Assembly: GCA_030847615.1 (NCBI GenBank)
Contig: JAUMIR010000004.1
Location: forward strand, 73,997,001 to 74,061,000
Length of the DNA: 64,000 nt
Direction: 5' to 3'
Source of the DNA: Gambelia wislizenii
Lineage: Eukaryota; Chordata; Lepidosauria; Squamata; Crotaphytidae
The notes below the pieces were generated by a model that made no database searches, had not been told where the DNA came from, and saw only the letters and a list, made by a program, of their open reading frames with translations. This document shows positions 1 to 10,560 of this stretch, one piece after another (position 1 is the first letter of the stretch; every line of letters begins with the position of its first letter). A program made the translations under genes and the position numbers.

Positions 1-248
1 GACATGAGAATTCTTGGCCTCTTCACAAACATCTTCACAGCCATCGTTTAATCGTTTAAAAGAAAAGGCCTTGCAAAATAGCTACACAGTTTTCAAACTA
101 TGTGAGGGAAAGCCCTCTCCAGTGTCTCTATTTTGCCCCAATTTCTAGAGCAAAGCAGTGCCAAAGCTTCTGCCAACCAGAACTGTCACTCTCATTTAGA
201 GCAGATCCATTGAATCAATGCAGTTTACATAACTGTTGATTTTACCAT

Positions 249-617
249 CACCTCCCAAAAATAGTATTCTACGGTGAACTCGCCATGGGTCAGTGTAAGA
301 GGAGCGCTCCAAAAAAGCGATACAAGGACTCCCTGAAACAACATCTCAGGCTCTGCCAAATTGATCACCAACAATGGTCCACCATGGCCTCGCATCGGGA
401 GGCATGGAGATGCACTATCCACAATGCTGCAGCCTTATTTGAGAACTCACGCCGAACAAGTCTTGAAGAGAAACAACAACACAGAAAAAATCACAACCCA
501 GAAACATCACCCAAGGAGACCTTCTGCTGTGCTTTTTGCAACCAGACTTGTTTATCTCGGATTGGCCTTTTTAGTCATCAGCGCGCTTGCAGAAAGCGCG
601 GGACAAGTCCTTCCTGA
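249..617 (+). pseudogene. LINE ORF2 C-terminal fragment
   Basis: Open from the truncation point to a TGA stop at 615-617; the first internal ATG is at 285. Visible motifs are LPKIVFYGELAMGQ, then KKRYKDSLKQHLR, WRCTIHNAAALFENS, and a C-terminal finger CAFCNQTCLSRIGLFSHQ followed by RAC (CxxC...H...C). This is the tail beyond the reverse-transcriptase domain and has no catalytic residues. Unlike copies B and C it has no internal stop after FENS. It is a dead 5'-truncated fragment, not a host zinc-finger gene. Confidence 0.7.
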
Positions 618-652
618 ATCTTCATTTGCGAAGAAAAGCCAGAGAGAGAGAG
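249..652 (+). mobile_element. 5'-truncated LINE (zinc-finger-tailed family), copy A
   Basis: A 404-bp insertion flanked by a perfect 12-bp direct repeat, TGATTTTACCAT, at 237-248 and 653-664. The duplication brackets the element exactly and indicates target-primed reverse transcription. The body matches copies B (8822-9461) and C (9828-10560, minus strand) but is shorter at the 5' end. It carries the C-terminus of the reverse-transcriptase ORF, a short 3' UTR and a GA-rich tail (AGAGAGAGAG). The clade is not assigned; the C-terminal layout resembles RTE-like or other vertebrate LINEs that end in a CCHC-type finger. Confidence 0.75.
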
Positions 653-664
653 TGATTTTACCAT

Positions 665-1129
665 TCAACAGTTTATTCATTGGGTCTCCTCCAGTTGAAG
701 CTAGCAGTTGGATTAGGCGCAGATGGGGGGCAATGAAATGTTTAGCTCCATTTCATGGGTGGGCATCTTAGTCATATGGATTGGTGTACTGTCATCAGGA
801 GGGCTTTAAACTGAATCCTACAATAGGAGACAGCATTTCACTGGATAGGAGGGTATTAAATGTCTGGGAACAATAGTGTCAGTGATACATAGGACATTGG
901 AATGACATCTCGCCAGAGGGCAGTAAAAGTAATAAGGCACTAGAAGGAATGGCCCTTGGTCTGAGATGCCTCTGCAGCAGGGGTAGGAATCATGTGGCCC
1001 TCTATATCTTGTTGAACTGTATCTCCCTGTATTGTTCCCCACTGGATAGGCTGGTCAGGGCTACTGGGACATTTGCCCCTCCCCAGACACAAATGCACAG
1101 GCCATGGGATGTAAACAAAATGAACTCAA
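665..1129. other. Mostly unassigned DNA with a hAT-like scrap
   Basis: Around 970-1080 there is a GCAGGGGTAGGAATC... segment followed by GTGGCCCTC-type sequence, like the end of common reptile hAT MITEs. The rest shows no coding signal. Part of 780-1130 may be the decayed 5' region of the CR1 that follows. Confidence 0.3.
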
Positions 1130-2218
1130 ACTTTTAACACAGGAAGAGAGATAGAATTTAATAGCCATTAGTGAAACTGGTGGAATAACAGTCATAAATG
1201 AAATTTAGTAACTGAGAGCTATTTCCTCTTCAAAAGGAATAGACTCAGACAGGAATGGAAGAGGCATAGCAATATATGCAAAGGATGTATACATGATTGA
1301 GGAGATCTATAACTTGGGACATGGAGGGCAGATTAGAAGAATCTGAGTAAAAATTATAGGAGAGGGAAACAAAGATATCACTATGAGGATCAAGTACTGA
1401 AGGTCTGGATGATACTCTTCTAGATCAGATTACCAAACACTAACAAAAATTATACAGTAGTGGGAGACTTCAACTACCCTGATAGCTGTTGGAAATCAAA
1501 TTCTGCCTTGAATGTAAGATTCAACAAATTCCTCACTTTCTTTGCTGACAATTTCATTTTCTAGAAAGTGAAGGAGGAGTCAAAGAGATGAGCTAGTTTG
1601 GATCTGATCCTCACCAAATGAGAAAAAAAGTCAGGGAGATGGAATTAGTAGGAGCTCAGTGCAAATTTGAACACATCATCTTGGGATTGATTGATTATAT
1701 AGAAGACAAGGAAAGCTGAGTATAGTTGAGGGGGGCACTTTGGATCTTATGAAAACTGATTTCAATAAGCTTAGGAAAATTATGGGTGCGGTAAAAATAC
1801 AGAGAAGAGAGTGTCTTAAACATGAAACATTGAATAACTGAATTCAAGTCTCCAGGATCAGATGAACAATCCAAGCATAGTACATGCAATCTCACTATAA
1901 TATTTGAGAATTCTTGGAGAAGAGGAGAGGTCACTGAAGACTGGAGATGGAAAAACATCATCCCATCTTCAAAAACATAGAACAAGAGGACCTAGGCAAT
2001 CACCAAGCAGTCAGGAATTTTTCTTTAATCAATCCATCTGAGAATACTTAGAAAAGAATTCTGTGGTTACTAGTAGCTAGCATGGGTTTCTCAAAAGCAA
2101 ATCATGTCAAACTAATTGTATTTCTATGTGTTTCTCTTTTTAAAAATAGAATCACAAGCATGGTAGATCATGTGAAGGTAATGTATCTTGATTTCAGTTA
2201 CTTTTGACAATATGCAAA
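1130..2218 (+). mobile_element. Ancient CR1/L3 LINE, piece 1 (endonuclease and early RT)
   Basis: Heavily mutated, but conceptual translation shows CR1/L3 landmarks: a GDFNYPDSCW endonuclease block near 1468-1492, LDLILTK near 1595-1620, ENSWRRGEVTEDW near 1910-1945 and HGFLKSKSCQTN near 2080-2115. Reading is plus strand with many stops and indels. The element resumes after each of several insertions and its 3' region is at 5240-5434, so this is the 5' part of one fragmented copy. Confidence 0.65.
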
Positions 2219-2397
2219 GGGACCTTGTAGTACCTTTGAGAATGACAGAAAGAAGTTGTAGCATAAGCTTTCATAGACTTCAGTCTCCTTCCCTAGCATA
2301 AGCTTTCAGACTTCAGTCCATGAAGTCTACAAAAGCTTATGCTACTATTTCTTTCTGTCAGTTCAAAGGTGCTACAATTTCAAAGGTGCTACAAGAA
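2219..2397. mobile_element. Head-to-head pair of Penelope-type 3' ends
   Basis: The left half contains CTTGTAGTACCTTTGAGA then GTAGCATAAGCTTTCATAGA; the right half contains the reverse complement, CTACAAAAGCTTATGCTAC and TCAAAGGTGCTACAA. The same terminal sequence ends the Penelope-like element at 28896-29830. The two halves form a fold-back of about 180 bp within the CR1 relic, consistent with a severely truncated, inverted Penelope insertion. Confidence 0.6.
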
Positions 2398-2661
2398 CCT
2401 TTTGCATACTGGTATTCCAGACTATACAGCTATGTCTTTGAATTCTACTTTTGACAGTGTCTCTTTTTATATCATTGCAGACAAGCTGCTAAAATGTGGA
2501 CTAGGTGATGCTACTGTTAAGTGGATTTGTAGCTAGTTAATGGACCAAATCCCAAGAGTGTTCATTAATAGCTTCCTTGTCATTCTGGAGGGAAGTGACA
2601 AGTGGGATACTGCAGGGTTCTGTCTTGGACCCAGTTTTGTTCAACATCTTTCTAAATGAAA
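2398..2661 (+). mobile_element. Ancient CR1/L3 LINE, piece 2 (RT core)
   Basis: Continues the RT: residues like FDSVSFYIIADKLLKCGLGD, then VKWICS, then a block equivalent to [20 protein letters not shown] around 2590-2660 with frameshifts. Cut off at about 2661 by the next insertion and resumes at about 3952 at the expected RT position. Confidence 0.65.
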
Positions 2662-3951
2662 TGTGTTACCATATATATCTTCAGAACACATGAATGAATT
2701 CAAACATGTTCTGAGTAAACATGCCTATCAAGAATCTTGTGACTTTGGCAATAGCATATCATAAGCAAATTGGACTCAATAAACCGTATTCACACAGAGC
2801 TCTCTAAAAGGGGAATTTTATTGAACACACAGAAGTCAAGATATGCACAGTAGTTGCACTGGGGAATAACAAAAATTATGGTAGAGCTTCATAAATGGCA
2901 AATAGAACATGCAAAATATGAACAGACACCCAAAAGAGCACAGTTACTTTAGGATGGGCAGATACTAACTCAAAATGAGCAAACATGCAAGGCTGCAAGG
3001 ATTTTGAATTAAGTACGCTGAAGTTGTAGGGGTTGCTAAGAGGAGAGAAAGAAAGAGATTCAAAGGTAAGAAAAATATAATACTTTCCCTAATACACACA
3101 TGCACACCAGAGAAGGGCGGGGGGCAGATTTGGGAAGTTGCATTGAGCAGGGAAAATACTCCCCAAAAGATAGATTCTAGAGATGTCAAAAGTTACCTCT
3201 CCTTGGTCCAGTTGGACTTGTGAGAAGCTAAGGGGCAGTCCTGGCTGGAACTGTGCAAAGGCAACGAGGACAAGCTAACCAAGGTTCTCTATCAAAGCCA
3301 GGATTTTGAAAAATAGAAATGAGCTGATGAGATTATCTGGCCCAGAGCAAAGCTATGCTAGTGATTTCAGCAAGAGTCTTCCAGGAGAAGGAGGCAGAGA
3401 GAGTCTTGGTTCATCCTTCAAGTAGACCCTCAGCCCCAGAATGACTACCTTTGCATTTGGAATCCTACTTAAAAGATCCCAGGAGTGAAGAAAATCATGC
3501 CATCAGGAAGTTTTCTAAAACAAGGGCACTTCTTACAATAAAGGATGTCCCTCTGGATTTCCAATGCCATATATTACCCAGTATTTGGTTTAACAAAAGG
3601 TAGAAGAGTCTCAAACAATCATACACTTAAGAAAGACATCACAGAATTCTAAAGTTGATCACCCTTGCCCAAAGGTGACATCTCTTATCAAGGGAATTTC
3701 CTGTCTATAATGCATTGTTTGCCAATAGTGTATCCCAATAGTTTAATATGCAGTCTTGACACAGCTAGTGGAATTAATGGAATTCCATTCTTTCAGAAAT
3801 GAATGCTTGCTACAAGATTTTGAATAAGAGAGACCTTTCCAGCCAATCCTTCTGTTTCTTTAGACAATCAAAAGTCATTCCATTTTTGAGCATACACACA
3901 TACTGTACATCATGGAAGGGATGTTGCAGAAATATGGTGAACTTGGAGTAC
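2662..3951 (-). mobile_element. LTR-like insertion into the CR1 relic
   Basis: About 1.29 kb separates two parts of the CR1 RT that are normally adjacent (FNIFLND and LDEG...FSDDTKL). The left end starts TGTGTTACC, like the solo LTR at 56155. A minus-strand AATAAA (TTTATT near 2819) lies about 157 bp from this end, matching the layout of that LTR. The right end reads ...GTACA before CTTGGATG. I found no convincing target duplication and no coding region. Orientation and class are tentative. Confidence 0.35.
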
Positions 3952-4413
3952 ACTTGGATGAAGGAGCAGAGGAGCAGATGCTCACCAGATTTTCAGATGA
4001 CACCAAACTGAGTGTAAATCAGCTAATAGGACAGAATCAGAATTCAGTGTCATCTCAGCAGATTGAAGAAGTGGGCCCAAAATAACAACATTAATTTCAA
4101 CAGAAATAAATATAAGGCTGTACATTTTGGCAGGAAAACCAGGTGTGCAAACATAGGATGGATGATACCAAGTGTCAGATGGTTTGACAGCAGTACATGT
4201 GAAAGGCATTTAGGGTTCTTAGTAGCTCACAAACTCAGCACAAGTCAGCAGGAAAGTAATAGTACCATTCTATTCTGCTTTGGCCAGAACTTACCTAGAA
4301 TATTGCGTCTAATGCTGGGTGTCTAGTGCTTTAAGAAAGATATCCTTAAGTACATTGCCACATAAGCCTGCCTTCAGACTTCCCTAACGTAGTTCCCTCC
4401 AGAGGTGCTGACT
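3952..4413 (+). mobile_element. Ancient CR1/L3 LINE, piece 3 (RT catalytic box region)
   Basis: Translation shows EEQMLTRFSDDTKLSV around 3975-4020, i.e. the FADD-type catalytic box with A changed to S, then INFNRNKYKAVHFG near 4090-4130 and RHLGFLVAHKL near 4205-4235. Stops and frameshifts make it non-functional. It ends where the tRNA-derived SINE begins. Confidence 0.65.
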
Positions 4414-4640
4414 TTGTTGTTGTGTGCCTTCAAGTCATTTCCAGCTTATGGTGACCCTAAGGTAAACATGTCACAGAGTTTTCTTGTTCAGAGGGGGATT
4501 GCCTTTGGCTTCCTCTTGAGTCTGAGATAACATGATTTGCCCAAGGTCCCACAGTGGATTTCCATAGCTGAGCAGGAATTTGAACCCTGGTCTCCAGGGT
4601 TATAGTCCACCATGCAAACCATACACCTCACTGGTTCTCA
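4414..4640 (-). mobile_element. tRNA-derived SINE with Bov-B-like tail
   Basis: Read on the minus strand: a tRNA-like head with a pol III B-box-like GGTTCAAAT (plus-strand ATTTGAACC near 4580), a body with the usual CCTGGAGACCAGGG and TTGGGCAAATCA blocks, then a tail ATAAGCTGGAAATGACTTG and an (AAC)n end (plus-strand TTGTTGTTG at 4414). Same family as 24184-24397. It sits inside the CR1/L3 copy and is therefore younger than it. Confidence 0.75.
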
Positions 4641-4878
4641 GACTACTCTCCTCTTATCCCCAGCCAACATGATGAGAGTTGTAAACAATCTGGAATGTGT
4701 TCAGAGAAGAATGTCCAAATCGATAAATGGTAAACTCCTTCCTATGAGCAATAATTGAGAGAGCTGGGTATGGTTAAGCTTGGAGAAGAGAATACCATAT
4801 TGAGCAGTGATATGATAGCTTTCCATAAGAGAAAAAAAATATGTCTCAAGGTGCTGAAAATATAGTCTTTTATTATCT
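4641..4878 (+). mobile_element. Ancient CR1/L3 LINE, piece 4
   Basis: Resumes after the SINE with a block equivalent to NLECVQRRMSK (around 4690-4720) and WVWLSLEKR (around 4765-4795), the conserved CR1 C-terminal region. Degraded and out of frame. Confidence 0.55.
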
Positions 4879-5088
4879 CTGTGTGTGTATGCCTTCAAGT
4901 GGCCTGTCAACTTGAATTTCATAGGGTTTTAGGCAAGGAATACTCAGGGATAGTTCACCAGTTCTTTCCTCTGAAATATAACCTACAGCACGTGGTATTC
5001 ATTGGCAGTGTCCCTCCAAATACTAACCAGGGCTGACCCACCTTAGCTTCCAAGATCAGAGGGATCTGGTGCCTTTAGGGTATCTAAA
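4879..5088 (-). mobile_element. 5S rRNA-derived SINE
   Basis: On the minus strand it begins TAGATACCCTAAAGGCACC, then GATCTTGGAAGCTAAG, GTCAGCCCTGGTTAGTATTT and GTGCTGTAGG, which track the 3' half of 5S rRNA (GATCTCGGAAGCTAAGCAGG, TACTTGGATGGGAGACC). The body and tail (CCCTATGAAATTCA, GCCACTTGAAGGCA, then a CA-rich end) match the plus-strand copy at 51981-52230. Confidence 0.75.
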
Positions 5089-5239
5089 AAGACTAATAAA
5101 ATATCATTTTAGATAATTTAATCTTAGCAAATTTAGTTAATAAAAGACAATCTTTTTAGCATCTTAAGACATGCCTCTTTCTTGTGGATTGCACTGAATG
5201 TTCCCCAATTTTTATTTCTTTTGTTTTACATCATAGGGA

Positions 5240-5434
5240 AGATGGATAAGTTTGTTTTCTACTGCTTGTGAGGTTAAGACCCAAACCAAGGGATTGAAAT
5301 TACAAAAAGGGAGATTACAAGTAAACAATTTAACCATGGAAAGAGCTCTTTAATGTTGAAATGGAGTGCCTCCAAAAGTAGTGGACTCTCACCTTTTCTG
5401 GACGCTTTTAAACAGAGGCTGGACAGCCTTCTAG
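5240..5434 (+). mobile_element. CR1/L3 LINE, C-terminal ORF and near-3' region
   Basis: Contains the typical CR1 string of blocks: TTTCTACTGCTTGTGAGG, AAGGGATTGAAATTACA, AAGAGCTCTTTAATG and TTTAAACAGAGGCTGGACAG. Probably the last piece of the split element that starts at 1130. It abuts a minus-strand CR1 at 5435. The 150 bp before it (5089-5239) is AT-rich and unassigned. Confidence 0.6.
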
Positions 5435-6170
5435 GATCATAAATCATAAAGTTGGAAGAGACCACAAGGGCCATCCATTCTAACCTCCTGCCATACAGTA
5501 ACACACAATCAAAGCACTTCCAACAGATGGCCATCCAACCTCTATTTAAATACTTTCAGAGAGACCCCACTTCACTTCGAGGCAGTGTATTCTGTTGTTG
5601 AACAGCTCTTACCATCAGAAAGTTCTTCCTAAGTTTAGGTGGAATCTTTTCCCTTTAGTTTGAATCCATCTGGAGCAGCAGAAAACAAGCTTGCTCCTTC
5701 TTCAATATGACATCCCTTCAAATATTTAAACATGGCTATCATGTCACCTCATAACTTTCTCTTCTCCAGGCTAAACATACCTAGCTTTCTAATCTGCTCC
5801 TCAAAGGGCATGGTTTCCAAACCTTTTACCATGTTTGTTGCCCTCCTCTGGACATGTTCCAGCTTTTCAATATCCTTCTTGAACTGTGGTGCCCAGAACT
5901 GGACACAGTATTCCAGATGAGGTCTGACCAAAGCAGAATAGAATGGTACTATTACTATACTCCAATGGATGCAGCCTAGAAGCTTTCTTAGCTGCTGCAT
6001 CACACTGTTGACTCATGTTCAACTTGTCTACTAAGACTCCTAGATCCCTTTTACATGTATTGTTGTCAAGCCAGGTGTCACCCATCCTATATTTGTGCAT
6101 TCATTTTTTTCTGCCTAAGGATAGACCTTACATTTCTCTCTGTTGAAATTCATTTTGTTAGTTTGGCTAA
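5435..6170 (-). mobile_element. CR1 LINE 3' portion, 5'-truncated
   Basis: Minus-strand frames encode [52 protein letters not shown] and [19 protein letters not shown], the conserved end of CR1 ORF2. Two frames (5749-6003 and 5867-6100) overlap, showing a frameshift. The 3' end at the left shows a decayed CATAAATCATAAAG version of the CR1 8-bp terminal repeat. Inactive. Confidence 0.75.
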
Positions 6171-6199
6171 CAAAATTTAGCCAATACATTCTTGCACTA

Positions 6200-6260
6200 G
6201 TAGAAGTCTGGACTTGATGAATGCTGGGTGTCCCCCCTCTACAATTCTGTGATTCTGTGA
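6200..6260 (+). mobile_element. CR1 3'-terminal scrap
   Basis: GGACTTGATGAATGCTGGG... followed by CTCTACAATTCTGTGATTCT, the characteristic CR1 3' end with its ATTCTGTG octamer repeated. Opposite orientation to the CR1 just left of it. Confidence 0.6.
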
Positions 6261-8388
6261 AAGGTGAGTTGCACAAGCCCTATTACACACACATTTTTTT
6301 AAAAGAGGGGGTATCATGAAGTATATCATGGGGTTATGAGGCCTAGCCATACTATATCCGTATATAGTCATATCATATCTTACTCTGACTCCTACAGTGA
6401 AAATGTTTAGCCACTGTCTGCATTTTCAGATGGGATGAACTTTTCATGAGATGTACATAGAGTATCATACAGGAATGGTTCTTGATGGTCTTGTGTGGGT
6501 CTAAATACCAAATCAGTACACATGGAGAACTTTCCCCATGCTGTCTGAATGTATGGATGGCAAAGAAACATATTACTGTAGTTGGAGGCAGAGCCATCCT
6601 TCGTAGCCTTTTGACCCAACTAACCATTCTTCCAATCTATGGAAAAGTGGAGGGTTGTGTAAATACCTGCAAGTGTACAATAAGCATAGAGAAATGAGTG
6701 TGCATATGGAACAAGCTTCACGGTTAGTGAAAATAAGTTAAACTAAATACATTTAGGATAAGTGAATGACAGATCTGCACAAAATACTTAACTGAAGTTC
6801 ACTCAGTTTAATTAAACAACCATGTGTTCTAATGTAAGCTGTGCAGGAGACCTCTTAGCACTGTTTTACATACCACTTGTTGAAAAACACATGTACACCT
6901 ATCTGTAGACACAGAGAAGTGTTATAGCTATTGTTTACCCAGTGATATGTACTAATATGTTGCATGTAGTTGAAAAGCACACATTTGTCAGAGGCATAGA
7001 TCACATTTTGCAACCCACATGAACAATATTGTAAACCACTTTGGTATTTATGTAAAAATGAAAAACAGTATAAATATTAAAATAAAAAGGCATAGAATTC
7101 TTAACAGGAAGCTGCATCCCAAGAATAACTCATCAAAGCAGCTTGCTGAGAGGTGTGTATACTTAGATTTTACATTATAAAGAATCAGACAGCCTTCAAT
7201 CAGCCACCAGAAAGACAAAAGCAAGATTTCACAATCAAAGGTAATTCTTTGGGGAGCAGGAACTTTCCTAGAGATAGAAGGACTACACATTCATATTGTT
7301 CAATCAATAGACTGAGATTATCTGGTTCTGCATTTTCCAGATAATTTCTTTACTTGTATTATAAAAAGATAAATCAGGGGAAAGGGAAGAATGACATCAT
7401 AGTTGTACCAATGTTAACTTGACTGGGTATGAATAACTGATTTCTAAATACTGGCCTTGGACCAATTGATTAGCCTCATAAATTGTTCTTGGAAGGAGAT
7501 TATGTATTATGTTATGTTAGAGTATATTAGTTTTTTAATGCCTGAATGTGTTATTTGTAAAACACTAGTGTCTAGTGTCTTTTTATTAGAAAGGTGTCCA
7601 AGGCAAGTGATAATAATGATGCAGATTTGGGTACCTACAGATGTCTGTGTCTGGCATTTTATCAAGGTATGTTTTAGAAAGGAAGGGAAAGGCAATTTTC
7701 TTAAGAGTGTAATGATGGAATAGCTTCCAGTTGAGTTCTAAAATCAGCCCTTGCCTCCCGGCATTTTAACCTCTAGTAACAGAAAGTGCAAGTTGCAAGA
7801 TTCTCATGGCCCTCAGGCAAAATGTCATGAATGTCCCCTTCTCTCTGTGAATTCCCTTTCCACATCACTTCTCACTTGAAAGGAGAGAGTGAGCATCTGT
7901 CTGGCAGAGATAAAATAAGTGCCAGACAGTCACATTATGCTGTTTCTTCTGCCACCAAACACCCTTTCCATTGAGACATGGGAGATAGTCCCAACATATC
8001 TTGCAGTGATGTAGAAGTCACTGAAGCAATACCCGGGTTTTATGCTTAGCATAAGCCCTAGAAGAGGGTCAGAGTTGAGGAGAAGGGGTAGCTAGTGGGC
8101 AAGTGATGACTGCCACGGTGGAGGTTGTGACCCCTCTGTTGCTGCCTTCCTTTCCATAATCAGTTGCTTCTCCTCCCTCCAGATTTTGGACTGAAACTGC
8201 TATCATCCTTCACCATTGGGTATGTTGGCCCAGTGTCATGGGAGCTGCAGATAAGTGATCTGATATATCCCACTGTGAAAGATTCCTTGCAAAATAGTGG
8301 ACAGGAGCAGTCTAAGGCTCTCTGGAAAGATTTCCAGATTCTAATAGGAAAGGACACCAGACAATAGCTGAGTAAAGCCAGCCCTACC
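6261..8388. other. No recognised gene or repeat
   Basis: Open frames here are all under 90 codons, overlap on both strands and show no known domain. Composition is AT-rich, especially 7020-7090. Nothing beyond low-complexity runs could be assigned. Confidence 0.4.
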
Positions 8389-8776
8389 CAGAGCTTGGAA
8401 GTAACACATTACAAATAAAAAAGTTAACACTACCTAGTCAGAGGGTGGGTGGTTTTGTTTTGTTTTTTTGGTAATTAGGATGTGATATTTTACATTAATG
8501 AGTAAGAAGAGTAAAGTTACTTTACTTGTGCAACAAGTAATGACTGATAGCTACTTTGAAAAGTTACTTTTCAAAAGCATTTTAGAAGCATTTTGATAGA
8601 TTTTAAAAGCTTTTATCTCTTTCTCTCATTAACCCTAAGAGGATTTTTTTTCTCTCAAAAGAGAAATGGAAAGTAATAAATAATGCAAAAAATTATTTTT
8701 CCACAATGAGTTACATTTCAAACTGTAACAAATAATAGGAACAAATTACTTTTAGAATGTAACTGCCCAAGCTTTA
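8389..8776. mobile_element. Non-autonomous hAT-like element (decayed)
   Basis: Ends are imperfect inverted repeats: AGAGCTTGGAAGTAAC at the left and the complement of GTAACTGCCCAAGCTT at the right. The interior is rich in AAAGTTACTTT and GTAACAAAT motifs typical of a common reptile hAT MITE. Candidate 8-bp duplications match at only 5 of 8 positions, so the copy is old. No transposase. Confidence 0.45.
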
Positions 8777-8821
8777 ACGCTACTCTTAATGATTATCTAG
8801 TTGGTGGTGTTGGTGGAAGTG

Positions 8822-9461
8822 TTGGTGGAGCTATTGTACTGTCTATTCTCCTTTATGGGTCTGAAACATGGGTCACCTATCGCCACCACTTACGACTCCT
8901 CGAACGCTTTCATCAGTGCTGTATACGCACAATCCTAAATATACACTGGACTGACTATGTGACGAATGTTGCTGTCCTTGAGCAAGCAGAGATCACCAGC
9001 ATTGAGGCCATGATATTGAGAACACAGCTGCACTGGGCAGGGCACGTTTCTAGGATGGAGGACCATCGCCTCCCAAAAATAGTACTCTATGGTGAACTCG
9101 CCATGGGTCAGTGTAAGAGGGGTGCTCCAAAAAAGCGGTACAAGGACTCCCTGACACAACATCTCAGGCTCGGCCAAATTGATCACCAACAATGGTCTGC
9201 CCTGGCCTCACATCGGGAAGCATGGAGATGCACTATCCACAATGCTGCAGCCTTATTTGAGAACTCATGCTGAACAAGTCTTGAAGAGAAACGACAACGC
9301 AGAAAGAATCACAACCTGGAAACATCACCCAAGGAGACCTTCTGCTGTGCTTTCTGCAACCAGACTTGTTTATCTCGGATTGGCCTTTTTAGTCATTAGC
9401 GCGCTTGCAGAAAGCGCGGGATGAGTACTTCCTGAATCTTCATTTGCAAAGAAAAGCCAAA
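8822..9461 (+). mobile_element. 5'-truncated LINE (zinc-finger-tailed family), copy B
   Basis: Flanked by a 16-bp direct repeat GGTGTTGGTGGAAGTG at 8806-8821 and 9462-9477. Encodes the RT C-terminal region from SILLYGSETWVTYRRHLRLL (about 8850) through NIHWTDYVTNVAVLEQAEI and LHWAGHVSRMEDHRLPKIVL to AALFENSC, then an in-frame TGA near 9270, TSLEEK, and the finger CAFCNQTCLSRIGLFSH. 5' truncated. A short TTGGTGG-rich microsatellite is the target. Confidence 0.75.
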
Positions 9462-9477
9462 GGTGTTGGTGGAAGTG

Positions 9478-9827
9478 GAAGAAAAGGTAGAGGGAAAGGA
9501 GTGACTGTGATGTTTGTTAATCATGTGTTGTTTTACGTATGGTGAAAGCTAAGGTGATCTCTTGTTCTCTTGCAGTAAGGCGTGCTACAAGAGTTATGAA
9601 ATCACATGGATTTCTAGAACCGCCTCCAGCCACAATCCTTTGCTTGTTTGCCTTAGAGAAAGATCCATTGAACACAGTTGAATTTAGCTCTGAGTAATTG
9701 TACTCAAGACATTTTGCTGCCTGAAGGAGAGCAACAAATGACACTTCCATCCAATTCCAGGGTGTGTAGAACTCACTTTCTTTTCATGTGTGAGACAAGT
9801 ACCTCGTGTCCTATCTGGCAGTACAAC
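9478..9827. other. Spacer between inverted LINE copies
   Basis: About 350 bp separating copies B and C. It has no recognisable coding or repeat content; a 77-codon minus-strand frame overlaps it but has no family signature. Confidence 0.35.
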
Positions 9828-10560
9828 TCTCTCTCGTCTCTGGCTTTTATTTGGAAATGAAGATTCAAGAAGGACTCATCCCGCGCTTTCTGCAAGTGTG
9901 CTGATGACTAAAAAGGCCAATCCGAGATAAATAAGTCCGGTTACAGAAAGCACAGCAGAAGGTCTTCTTGGGTGATGTTTCCGGGTTGTGATTCTTTCTG
10001 CGTTGTCATTTCTCTTCAAAACTTGTTCAGCATGAGTTCTCAAATAAGGCTGCAGCATTGTGGATAGTGCATCTCCATACCTCCCGATGTGAGGCCAGGA
10101 CGGACCATTGTTGGTGATCAATTTGGCCGAGCCTGAGATGTTGTGTCAGGGAGTCCTTGTATCACTTTTTTTGGAGTGCCCCTCTTACGCTGACCCATGG
10201 CAAATTAACTGTAGAGTACTATTTTGTGGAGGCGATGGTCCTCCATCCTAGAAACGTGTCCTGCCCAGGGCAGCTGTGTTCTCAATATCATGGCCTCAAT
10301 GCTGGTGATCTCTGCTTGCTCAAGGACAGCAACATTCATCACATAGTCAGTCCAGTGTATATTTAGGATTGTGCGTATACAGTGCTGATGAAAGCATTCG
10401 AGGAGTCATAAGTGGTGGTGATAGGTGACCCATGTTTCAGACCCATAAAGGAGAATAGACTGTACAATGGCTGTATACACAATAATGACAACATTAATAA
10501 CTAAAAATTTGGTGTCCTTTCGTGACCTCAGATCTTCTTCATGAGACAGCTGCTTCACTC
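9828..10560 (-). mobile_element. 5'-truncated LINE (zinc-finger-tailed family), copy C
   Basis: Minus-strand copy of the family at 249-652 and 8822-9461. Its GA-rich tail (plus strand CTCTCTCTCGTCTCTGGC) lies at 9828. Conceptual translation gives LLYGSETWVTYHHHLRLLEC, ILNIHWTDYVMNVAVLEQ, AALFENSC with the same TGA as copy B, and the C-terminal finger. It extends slightly further 5' than B, with a block similar to EDLRSRKDTKF near 10520. Several stops and frameshifts. I found no clear target duplication. Confidence 0.7.

Noticed and set aside
285..617. Host zinc-finger protein gene
   Set aside because: The CxxC...H...C finger is the C-terminus of a LINE ORF present in three copies and bounded by a target duplication.
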